Source: Closterium sp. NIES-65
Lineage: Eukaryota; Streptophyta; Zygnematophyceae; Desmidiales; Closteriaceae
Length of the DNA: 64,000 nt
NCBI GenBank assembly: GCA_948144175.1
Contig: CANXME010000552.1
Location: forward strand, 1 to 64,000
Direction of reading: 5' to 3'
In this document: positions 10,771 to 30,555 of the stretch, piece by piece
Position numbering within the stretch: position 1 is the first letter of the stretch
Layout: every line of letters begins with the position of its first letter
Notes under the pieces: model-generated
Database searches by the model: none
What the model was told of the DNA's origin: nothing
The model's input: the letters and a program-made list of their open reading frames with translations, nothing else
Made by a program: the position numbers and the translations under genes

Positions 10771-12027
10771 CGTATAATAGCGTACAAAGAGAGTTTCGCT
10801 GGGGAATCTCTTGGAGTCTGTGAGAACGTGTTTGCGAGTACGAATGCGTGTGTTGCACTACGAGTTCGATCGACCATTCGCCTGCGCAGCATTAGTTATC
10901 CTACTATAAATCAGTGAGAGAGATGCGTGTCGGAAGTGGCACAACGAGGCGCTCAGTAATGGATAACTATGCGGCTGGGAAATATTGGCTCAGTCGGAGG
11001 TACCAAGACGCTGTGCTGCTGTAAGCAGTCGGGTGGATAAGAAGAGAGAGGAGCATGAATTTGCTGCTGAGCGCTGTTGGGCTGTCCGAGAAGCGTGCGA
11101 GTATTTGTGCGAGTCTGCGAGAGCCCTTTGGGATGACTCAGGTTGAGCTGTAAGGATGGAAATAAAAACATCCCTCCCAGACGGGGCTTGTGCTGGCGCG
11201 ATGCGTCGAACTAATCATGCGAAATCGCAGCGCTGTTGCGAATGCTACCAGCAAACATTTGGCCATTCGCAAGAGCTACAATCAGCCGAGGATAAGACTC
11301 GTGAACTGTCGCCACAATTCGCATGTTCGACATCGGTTGACAGCTATTGACATGCGTTGTGAAATGCTGCTGGGGTAGTTGGTGGGTTGGATGTGGAGGT
11401 TTGAGGTGGAAATTGACACGGACCATCGCGTCGCGGGTACCTCGATCCGCCTTATATGGCGCGCTTAGAAAGAGCGAGCAGCGAGCAACCCACAAGTGAC
11501 AGCACAGCAAGTTCAGGAAACACGTCATGCCAGCGATAAGCGATCACCTGAGCCGTCAGATGAAACATTCGTCAGATCTCACATCTTCTCACATGAAGGG
11601 GCAGTCAAGCTTCGGTCAGCAAATTCTTTGAATGTTACAGTATCACATATCAGCTTCTCAATGGCAGATGAGTTTGTCCCTGATTATACGGCGCAACGTG
11701 CGCAAGATCTAGTCACAACTGTATGCGATATGAGCGTGACGCATAAATAGCAACGAAAAAATACAATCAAAGTGGAAACAAACTAAATATGGTACACTCA
11801 CCTCTTCTCGTCGACTTTCTGCTGTTACCATTCTGACGGAGCCTGGCAGTGCCCGAAGTACCTCGCGCACATCGCTAAGTCGTCGCTCAATCGCAATTGC
11901 CTTCCGGCCCCTCCATATCTCCACTACTGTTCTAATGTAACTGTTCAGGCAGAACCTCGGTTTCCTTAATCCCACCACATATTTTTCAAGTGGCATTCAC
12001 CGTCGCTTGCGCGGCGCTGCGTCTGCG
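10771..12027. other. intergenic, divergent promoters
   Basis: Lies between the minus-strand unknown gene and the SWEET gene, so it should hold both promoters. No coding sequence, RNA gene or repeat is evident; short frames here lack coding character. Confidence 0.4.
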
Positions 12028-14581
12028 ATGGCGTGGACCGTGGACCCGCAATGGGAAGCGGCGCTAGGACTTGTCGGAACCCTCTCCGCCATAGCCCTGT
12101 TCATATCACCCATGTAAGAATAGCATTGCCATCGATCCGCCTCTCCCTACCTGCTCCCGTGGACTTGTGAACCCATCCCATCACAACTCTTTCTCCGCTT
12201 AGCATGATGCTTAATTAGCGGTCATCAGACTCTGTCGCTTCCCGCTGGCGCGAAGTGGGACGATATCTTCTCATTTTGTCGCCATACTCCAGATATCCTT
12301 TTCCACAGGCACGCCAAGTTATCAATTTCCACCTCTGCTTCTAACCGTCGCAAATTCTCCCTTGTTCTTCGTCCCCTTCCGTTCCGCCACGCGTCCTGCG
12401 CAGTAAGACCTTTCAGCGGATCATCAGCAGGCGAAGCACGGAGGACTTCCCGTCCTTCCCGTACGTGTCCACGCTGCTCAATTGCTTCGTCTGGACGGTC
12501 TACGCGCTCCCGTTCGTCACTCCCAACCGCTTCCCACCGCTTGTTACCAATGTCATCGGCGTGGCCTTCCAACTGGTTTACCTCGTGCTCTTCGTGCGCT
12601 ACGCTAAGGACAAAGCTCAGGTGAGTCAGTAACAAAACAGTCTCAATGCACTTGAAAACTGCTGTTGCTTGAGACAGTACTGGTCGCTATAATGCGCAGC
12701 TGGATATGTTGTTCTCAATTATCCAACAAAAAACTGCTGTTGCTCATTCTACTTCTCTGTTCGGAGATTTCACATTCCAAGCAGTGCACCTCATCCCATT
12801 GCACCCTGCTTCACCGCAATCTACCCCATCCGCACCCATCTGCAGAGCCAAGTGCGGCAGCAGCTGCTGGTGCTCTGCACCTTTCTTCTGCTCTTCACTA
12901 CTTCTCTGTTTGGGAAGTCAATATCTCAGCATTGCACCTCATCCCATTCCACCCTTCACCGCACTCACCCTTTCGCACCCATTCGCAGAGCCAAGTGCGG
13001 CAGCAGCTGCTGGTGCTCTGCACCTTTCTGCTGCTCTTCACAGCTCTCCTCTTCACCATCGTGCCTCCACCCAGCCGCACTGCTGTGGCTGGAAACCTAG
13101 CCACTCTCTTCACTGTCATCATGTTTGGCGCTCCTCTCTCCTCGCTGGTGGGTGTCCGTCCATCCCTGGTAACTTTTCCAAACTCATGCAGCGTGCCTTG
13201 CCTGCAGCTGTCCAACCCTGGCAGACTCTCTAACCTCTCGCTCGTGCGTGTCCTTGTGCATAGGACGCGCATGACTTCTTGCACCTCATTTTCAACATTT
13301 GCCATCACACTCAGCTCATTTTCAACATTTGCCATCACACTCAGCTCATTTACAACATTTGCCATCACACTCAGCTCATTTACAACATTTGCCATCACAC
13401 TCAGCTCATTTACAACATTTGCCATCACACTCAGCTCATTTGTAACTGTGCCTTTCCCATTTCAGCGCTGTTGTTTCCCAGCACTGTTGAACGACATCCT
13501 TTCTGCTGGGTCATTGACATTTTCATGTTTTTTTTTTTTTTTTTTTTTTTCGCTCCGTCCAGCACAGTCACATCACATCCATTGAACATCTCTCCATCCA
13601 CTACTGCATACACATCGGCTGTGGGGCAGGGTGGTGTGATATTGTGTTTGTTCATACATGTGTGTGTGGGGAGGGAGGGGTGGGTGGGTGTACGTGTGTG
13701 AGTGTGCATGTGTCTGTGTGTGTGTGTAAATGCATGCGTGTGCATTGTGATGCATGTACACGTGGCAGTCTGTGGTGCTGAGGACACGCAGCGTGGAGTT
13801 TATGCCTTTGCCACTTTCACTCATGTCATTCGTTTGTAGCACGGCATGGATGGCCTATGGGATCTACGTGCAAGACACTTACGTGATTGTGAGTTGCGAG
13901 ACAGTTACGTGGTTGTAAGTCAACTTTTACCCAGGGGTAATGTGAGAGAAGGGTAGGTGATAGGGGGGTAGGAGAGAAGGGGGCAGGAGAGAAGGGGGCA
14001 GGAGAGAAGGGGGCAGGAGAGAAGGGGGTAGTAGTGAAGGGGGTAGGAGAGAAGGGGGAGGAGTGAAGGGGACAGTAGAGAGGGTAGGAGAGAAGTGGGT
14101 AGGTGAAAGGGGGACAGGTGAGAGGGGGGCAGATGAGACGGGGACATATGAGAGAGGGGCAGATGGGAGGAGGGTGCTCATATGTAGCTTTTTTTTTTTT
14201 GTATGTTGTTCAGAGTTGTTTTGAGCCCTCGTTGTTTTGACAGCTTCTCACACTTGTTGCTCAAACCATTTAACCCTGAACCAACAGAATCTGTGCATTC
14301 AACATTGTCATTACTGTGTATTGTTGCTTTCAGGTCCCAAACGCCCTGGGTTCGATTCTCGGCATCATCCAACTTTGCATCTACTATGCAATCAGGTGAT
14401 GAATGGTTGTGCGAGTCGACCTTGCAATATTTTATACGCGTACTCTGTGGTTTCATTCCTTGCATGCGTGTATCTGAACTTTTTTTTTTGCTGCAGCCGC
14501 GAGGGAAGGAAGAAGCCCTTAGAAGTTGAAATGGATGGCGAAAATATTCCATTGCAAGAAGTAAACGATCCAGGTTTTTAA
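12028..14581 (+). CDS. SWEET: SWEET (MtN3/saliva) sugar transporter
   Basis: Bidirectional sugar uniporter of plasma or vacuole membrane with seven helices (two triple-helix MtN3 units plus a linker). Exons: 12028-12113, 12404-12620, 12989-13147, 13769-13888, 14334-14395 and 14497-14581, giving 242 residues, the usual size. First MtN3 unit: 'LFISP' then 'STEDFPSFPYVSTLLNC' and 'WTVYALP'. Second: 'GAPLSSL', 'VVLRTRSVEFMPLPLSL', 'AWMAYGIY' and 'VPNALGSILGIIQL'. The paired Pro and Asn residues that line the sugar path (VPNA and TN.IG in the two halves) are present. All introns are GT-AG with consistent phases. The C-tail is short and charged. Substrate cannot be told from sequence. Intron 2 carries a decoy copy of exon 3, intron 3 holds the 30-bp repeats, and intron 4 is rich in G-rich repeats. 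Confidence 0.93.
12700..12988 (+). repeat. 143-bp tandem unit duplicating the acceptor side of SWEET exon 3
   Basis: The bases from 'AGCCAAGTGCGGCAGCAGC' onward occur at 12846 and again at the true exon start 12989, 143 bases apart. Each is preceded by a related pyrimidine-rich stretch ('GCACCTCATCCCATT') and an AG. The first copy keeps about 50 exon bases and then returns to intron sequence. Confidence 0.85.
13286..13440. repeat. 30-bp tandem repeat in SWEET intron 3
   Basis: Five copies of a 30-bp unit containing ACATTTGCCATCACACTCAG, in exact register from about 13291 to 13440. Confidence 0.95.
13527..13745. repeat. poly-T run and TG-rich tract in SWEET intron 3
   Basis: An uninterrupted T run at 13529-13550 is followed at 13655-13745 by a GT/GTGT-rich microsatellite-like tract, just before exon 4. 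Confidence 0.8.
13935..14175. repeat. G-rich minisatellite in SWEET intron 4
   Basis: Many copies of a variable 13-15 bp unit of the form GGGGGCAGGAGAGAA. On the other strand this produces spurious Leu/Ser/Pro frames. A short echo of the exon 4 end with a donor (ACAGTTACGTGGTTGTAAGT) lies just upstream, at 13899-13919. Confidence 0.85.
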
Positions 14582-15735
14582 ACATGTACCGTATGTGAGT
14601 GGAATGCTAGTTTGTTGTATTGTGTGAAATATTAGAATCAGTGCTGTGAAGCGCTGCCATCTGCCAAAAAGGCTCATCTCCCATTACAGAGTATCACAAG
14701 TGCTTCCAAGTTTCAATCACTTCAAATATGCATGACATAATTATTTGCTAAGCTGACTTGGGTACCTCGGTGAACCAGTGACAGCTGCAATCTGTTTAGT
14801 GCCCCTCATGAGTACCTTTGAATCGAAGAAAGCTATCCTCCCAGCTACCAGTGACGTGGCACGCGTGTCACCCTCGTCACATTATCGCCGAAGCGAATCA
14901 GGATGTCGCCACATGTTCTAGCGATAGGCCTTTTTGGCAGATGTGCCTGACCCGCCCGCCACGCACCCCACGGTTGTTGCAGCAGCATCCCTCCATGCCA
15001 GTACGTTTGGTATGACGAGCTAGGCTCGAGAACATCTTGCGGTACCATCTCGCTAGTGTTTTGGCCGAAGCATTAGGCCGAGGTAATGGGTACAGGCTCG
15101 AGAACTCCCCGAGCCATCTCAACAACCATGACGGTTTCCTCTGCCATCAGTATTTAACCTAGCCTAGGTAATTGCTTCTTCTCTTTCGCCTCCATCTTTT
15201 TTCTGACTAGCTTGTTTCAGCTACTTGGCTTTCCCTGATCATACCTATAGAAACCCTAATTCCGCGACTTGTTTGGCGTGGCTGACAGCTGACGTTTTCT
15301 TCTCTATGCGTCTAATTTCAAGCCACATGTGCCGGTGATTGTTGCTCTTTTTCGCCGAGCATATGTTTAGTTAGAATATGGGAGAATGACCGTCAATCTA
15401 GCGTCAAGTTCTGCTAGAGTAGGAGTCAAATCAGAACAGAAGGCCCTAGATTATGCGATGGATTCCGTCGCGGAGTTGCATGCCGTTAACGAGGCACCCC
15501 GAATGATTCGTGAAGCTGCTGAATTATGACAGAGTTGTAACCCTGCTCAACACTACACTCAATCCTCGGTTACCGAACTGCCTGAATACTGACCGGTCTA
15601 GCCCGTCCGGTCTAACGAACCAATTCTGGTTGTCGTTTCCGACAACCTGGAGTAAATCTCGGAAACGACCGTCAGAATAATTACTATCAGCTCACTAACC
15701 TCCTAACAATCACTTATCCCTCACCATCCCTCAAA
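14582..15735. other. intergenic between SWEET and SnRK1
   Basis: Nothing coding or structural is recognised. The last few hundred bases should be the SnRK1 promoter and leader. CCTAGCCTAGG near 15160 is a small palindrome of unknown meaning. Confidence 0.4.
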
Positions 15736-20114
<4,379 letters not shown>

Positions 20115-20898
20115 CTGGGATGGGTTGGTGTGTGTGTGTCTCTGGGAGGGGAAGGCATGCTGCATGCACGGCCATGTCTGTTGACCGTGCTTGCTGGTGC
20201 TCAGATTAGGCAATGCTCATGCTGATGCATATGGCACACGGCCTTGTGACAAGGCCTGCAGTGACAAGGCCTGCAGCGTGCAGTTTACTGTACCTGTGAT
20301 TGGTAGGAACATGCGCAGCTGTGTCTGCTAGTCCGTGGTTCCTGGTGCTGATTTTAGCCAGCACGAAGAAGCCGTGTATTGTAGGGTTAGGTACGGTACG
20401 ACTAGGTTCTACTGGTTGCTGCTGTTGCTAACTGGTTGCTCGCTGGTGTAGACGGTGCTTCACTTATTGGCACTCAAATTGAGCATTTCCGCATGTTGTT
20501 TGTCGGCATCTGATGGCTGGAATTTGTGCCACATGAATTTTGAAAGTGCCGATGGCAGTTGGTGATGTTTGCTGTAGCCCAATGCTCCATGGCCAGCCTC
20601 AGGCCAAGGAAGATCCGAAATCGTCAAATCTGTCTGGCTGGTTTGGGCGAAAGTACCACATTTGCAACAGTTGCTAACAGTCGCAATGTCAGATCATATC
20701 AGATCCAAAAGGAACAGTCCTCTACAGCCATGCAAAGCTCAACCTTTTTCTTATTCTCCATATCCGATCTTGCTAGATACTACTGATACCGGTAGTCAAG
20801 CAGACGATGGTTGGTGCACCATGCGGTGATAAGCGGTCATGAACGTGGCTGCGGTTTGACCCGTCTCAATTCCTCGGAAGGTCAACCCTTGCCAACGA
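20115..20898. other. convergent 3' flanks of SnRK1 and UTP6
   Basis: No gene is seen. 20811-20855 repeats the end of UTP6 exon 7 ('TTCATGACCGCTTATCACCG' on the minus strand), so an echo also lies beyond the UTP6 stop. Short GACAAGGCCTGCAG repeats occur near 20255. Confidence 0.5.
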
Positions 20899-27293
<6,395 letters not shown>

Positions 27294-27421
27294 CGCGCCT
27301 GATGCTGCGACGCGCGCACTAGCTGGTTTTGGTGGAGTAGATGGTGGTCATCAATCAGATTCTTGCACCCACCAGTTTTTTTTTAAATGAGAAAAAAATG
27401 TACTGCGCCTTCAGTTGCCGT

Positions 27422-27495
27422 GGTTTCGTGGTGTAGTTGGTTATCACGTCAGTCTAACACACTGAAGGTCTCCGGTTCAAGTCCGGGCGAAGCCA
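27422..27495 (+). tRNA. trnV-AAC: tRNA-Val (anticodon AAC)
   Basis: Complete cloverleaf: acceptor GGTTTCG pairs with CGAAGCC. The anticodon loop CTAACAC carries AAC at 27456-27458, and the T arm is CCGG-TTCAAGT-CCGG. No intron. Very close to plant nuclear tRNA-Val(AAC). A T-run follows (CACTTTTG), as for Pol III termination. Confidence 0.97.
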
Positions 27496-27639
27496 CTTTT
27501 GTATCTTGCCTTCTCCCCTTCGTTTTGTGCATGATTTCCCCAGAAGTCTTCTTGCCGTTCGCCGTTACCCCACCCCGCCATCCATAGTTGCTCTTTCGGC
27601 ATGCTCGTTTAGCGCTGCGACGTATCATCTCGACCGTTC

Positions 27640-29835
27640 ATGGCTCCAACGGTGTGCGGTATCTGTGGCGGCGATGCGAATCCGGCCAAGCTGCGATCCT
27701 GCAACACCTGCGATACAGTCGCACGCCACACGTACGTCATGCGACGCCTGCGCCGACGTCGCACGCGGCCACGCATACGGTCATCGCAGAACCGTCCGAT
27801 CTTTCTGGCATCAACGGCCTGGATCGCCTATATTGAGTCCGATTGTGTTCAGTGTCACCTCGTTTTAAGGAATCTCCCTGTATGAGCACATTGGTTTAAG
27901 CTCACGCCACGTGGCTGCAGGTACTGCTTGGGTCGAGTGAACTTGTCGACGTGGCAGTGCAGCAGATGCATCCGACTGGGTGTGCCGCCTCCCGTCGCTG
28001 ACGCAGACACCCTGATGGCTTACGTGGACAACCGGATCGCTGACGTGGACAATTCTGATCGAGGTGCAAGCGACCGGTCAGTGGGACGAGGAGTAGGCAG
28101 AGGAGCAGAGAGAGTAGGGAAGAAAGACGGACGAGGGGGAGTGGGGAGTGGAGCAGGAGGAGGAGGGGCAGCAGAAGCAGAAGCGGGGGCAGGAGTAAAG
28201 GGAGGATCAGAATGGAGCGGGAGCGAAGAAGCTAGATCGAGAATGGGAAGAGAATCAACGGCCGATCTTCCTTCAACCAATCACCAAAACGCGACTGTTG
28301 TTCTAGACCTGACTGGTGATGAAGAAGATGGAGCGGCAGACGTGACGGTTGATTGCAATGCAGCAGCGGCACAACCATCAGCTACACCAGCAGCCACAAA
28401 GGCAGCAAGCGCAGCAGCGGCACGAGAGGCAGCCGTTCCGCAGGCCTCTCAAGCGCCGCAGGCCTCTCAAGCGCCGCAGGCCCCGGCTGCCTCTCTGCCG
28501 TTTGATGCCCAACCCTTCTGGAGGTGCGCGGGTGCAAGGGGGGGCGGGGGGTTGGGGGTGTGCTGGGTAGGGGGTGCGGCGGGGTGGGGATAGAAGCGGG
28601 CGTGAGGGTGAGGGTGAGGGTGCGGGTGCGGGTGAGGGTGAGGGTGAGGGTGAGGGTGCGGGCGAACTGAATCACGACCCACGCCTGTGCTGCGCTGTGC
28701 TGCGCTGCGCTGTTCTGCGCTGCGCTGTGCTGCGCCGAATGGCGTCCCTCTCTGGGGCATCGCTCACCTCTCCCTTACCGCCGTCTCCCAATTCTCGCCC
28801 CTTGCTGTTTCTCTCTCATACTCTCAACCTCTCCCCTTCTCCCTCTTTCCATCCTCACTCCCCTCCCGATCACAGCGGGCCTCTCTTCATCAGAACCATC
28901 GACACCACTCTCCTCCCTCTCGGCACCGTCACCGCTCACCTCTCCCTTACCGCCGTCACCCAGGTCTCCCTCGCTGCAGCCACTCTCACTCACCTCGCCG
29001 CCAATACCCCCACACCTAGTACCGCACCTACCGCCGCACCTGCCGCCATACCTCCCACTGCCACACCTGCCGCCGCACCTACCGCTACAGGCGATCCCAC
29101 CCGCCCTCCTGCCCCTCTGAACGCGCTTATACTACAGGAGAGCAGGCGCAGTGACCCGGGGGCCTGGCCAGGAGTGTTCGCGCATGCGCTGCACTCCCCC
29201 TCGGGCATCTCCTTCCCCCACGCTGCCTTCTTCCTGCTGGGGCAGGGCGGGGCAGGTGGTGGTGGGGGGGTTGGTGAGGGTGGTGGGACATGTGATGGGG
29301 AGGCTGGTGATGGGGCGGGAGACGCGTTTGCGGCGTATGTGGGGATGCGAATGAGAGCGCGGGACGTGATGTGTGATGTGGTGCTACCAGGAGTGGCACG
29401 GGTCAGCTTCTACTCGTCTCACCTCATGTCGCCTGCGTGTCAGAGTGAGTGAAATTGTGCCCCAGTGTTTTCTGCTCACTCTCACTGTAACCCAAAGTTG
29501 GCGTTTTGCTTACTTGTCGCCGTCCCCCTCTTTCCCTCACACGGTCCTCCTGTCCATCTTTCGTGCCATGCATGTATCTCTCTCCCTCCCTCCCTCGGTC
29601 TGTCTGCCTTACCACCATTCCGCTCTATCCCACCTGCTCCCTCTTTTGGCATGACACTTCAAAACACCACGCCTCATTCCACCTGCTCCCTCTTCGCCCC
29701 ACATCACTGTTTGCTGCAGATGCTCTCGGTCGGCCGTTTCTGTGGGCCGTCTGCCGCAGCCTTGCCACCATGCAGCAGCGCCCACAGCAGCAGCAGCTAG
29801 CAGCCACATGCATGATTCCTCCTGGTTTTGAATAA
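27640..29835 (+). CDS. PHD-finger protein of the AIPP2/PAIPP2 type
   Basis: Likely histone-reading repressor. In Arabidopsis, AIPP2 and its paralogue join a BAH protein and a CTD phosphatase to silence genes. Exons 27640-27731, 27921-28523, 28876-29444 and 29720-29835, giving 459 residues. The PHD zinc ligands are all visible in residues 6-47: C6, C9, C21, C24, H30, C33, C44 and C47 (C4HC3), with 'TWQC' before the last pair. The middle is low-complexity Ala/Gly/Gln, with an acidic 'VVLDLTGDEED' patch. The C-terminal part ('FVLRT'-like 'GPLFIRT', then 'WPGVFAHAL', 'AAYVGMRMRARDVMCDVVL', 'GRPFLWAVCR') follows the conserved C-terminal region of the AIPP2 family. It ends in a Gln-rich tail. The family call rests on recalled similarity. 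Confidence 0.8.
28596..28740. repeat. GGGTGA/GGGTGC hexamer array and CTGYG pentamer array
   Basis: About eleven G-rich hexamers (28600-28665) are followed by about ten CTGTG/CTGCG pentamers (28688-28738), in intron 2 of the PHD gene. The hexamer tract could form G-quadruplexes on the sense strand. Confidence 0.9.
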
Positions 29836-29859
29836 TGGAATTTGTAGAGGGCTTTACAT

Positions 29860-30235
29860 TCCTCATGCATATGCTCTGGGTCGGCCTTTCCTGTGGGCCG
29901 TCTGCCGCAGCCTTGCCGCCATGCAGCAGCGCCCACAGCAGCCACAGCAGCAATCAACCGCCACACGCATGATTTCTCCTGGTTTTGAATAATAAAATTC
30001 GTAGAGGGCTCCACATTTCTCTTGCCGATGCTCTGGGTCAGCCGTTTCTGTGGGCCGTCTGTCGCAGCCTCACCACCATGCAGCAGTGCCTACAGCAGCC
30101 ACAGCAGCAGCGGCTTCAGCAGCTTCACTCGCATCAACAGCAGCAGCCACATCACCAGTCACGTCAGCAGTCGGAAGCATGATTCTACCCGGTTTCAATA
30201 ATGGACTCTATCAAGGGCTTTACATTCGGCTCTGC
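29860..30235 (+). repeat. two further copies of the last PHD-gene exon
   Basis: After the true last exon (29720-29835), the 'GRPFLWAVCRSLA' coding bases recur at about 29872 and 30022, each with the Gln/CAGCAG tail and the 3' UTR bases (GGTTTTGAATAAT, GTAGAGGGCT). Unit about 150 bp. Neither extra copy has an AG in front, so they look like copied 3' UTR rather than usable exons. Confidence 0.85.
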
Positions 30236-30555
30236 TGAACAAATTTATGTATAACAGGAACCCTTTTCAGATTCAACTGACCCATTCTACTAATTTTCAG
30301 GTTGCAATGTCAACATTCTTTTGCCTTTTCCATTCAGATTCATTTGATTGCTCATTGCACGGCACATATACAGCCATCACCAACAGGCAGCGCCACTCAC
30401 AAACACATCTACTACTACCCTACCCTCCCTCCCTGTATGTAACCTACACAACCGGCCACTCCCCTTCCATACAATCCCTGTTTCTGAGATACCGTTCACA
30501 CCAACCAGCAGCAGCAGGAGCCACAAAAATCACTCACACACCATGCCATGCAGCT
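30236..30555. other. intergenic, convergent ends
   Basis: Between the PHD gene and the convergent secreted-protein gene. No coding sequence or repeat is recognised. Confidence 0.4.

Noticed and set aside
12665-13585. 306-residue plus-strand frame within the SWEET gene
   Set aside because: It runs through introns 2 and 3 and through the tandem repeats, and contains exon 3 only in passing. Splice phases give a normal SWEET protein instead.
28600-28665. Telomere-like G-rich array
   Set aside because: The unit is GGGTGA/GGGTGC, not the plant telomere TTTAGGG, and it lies in the middle of an intron.
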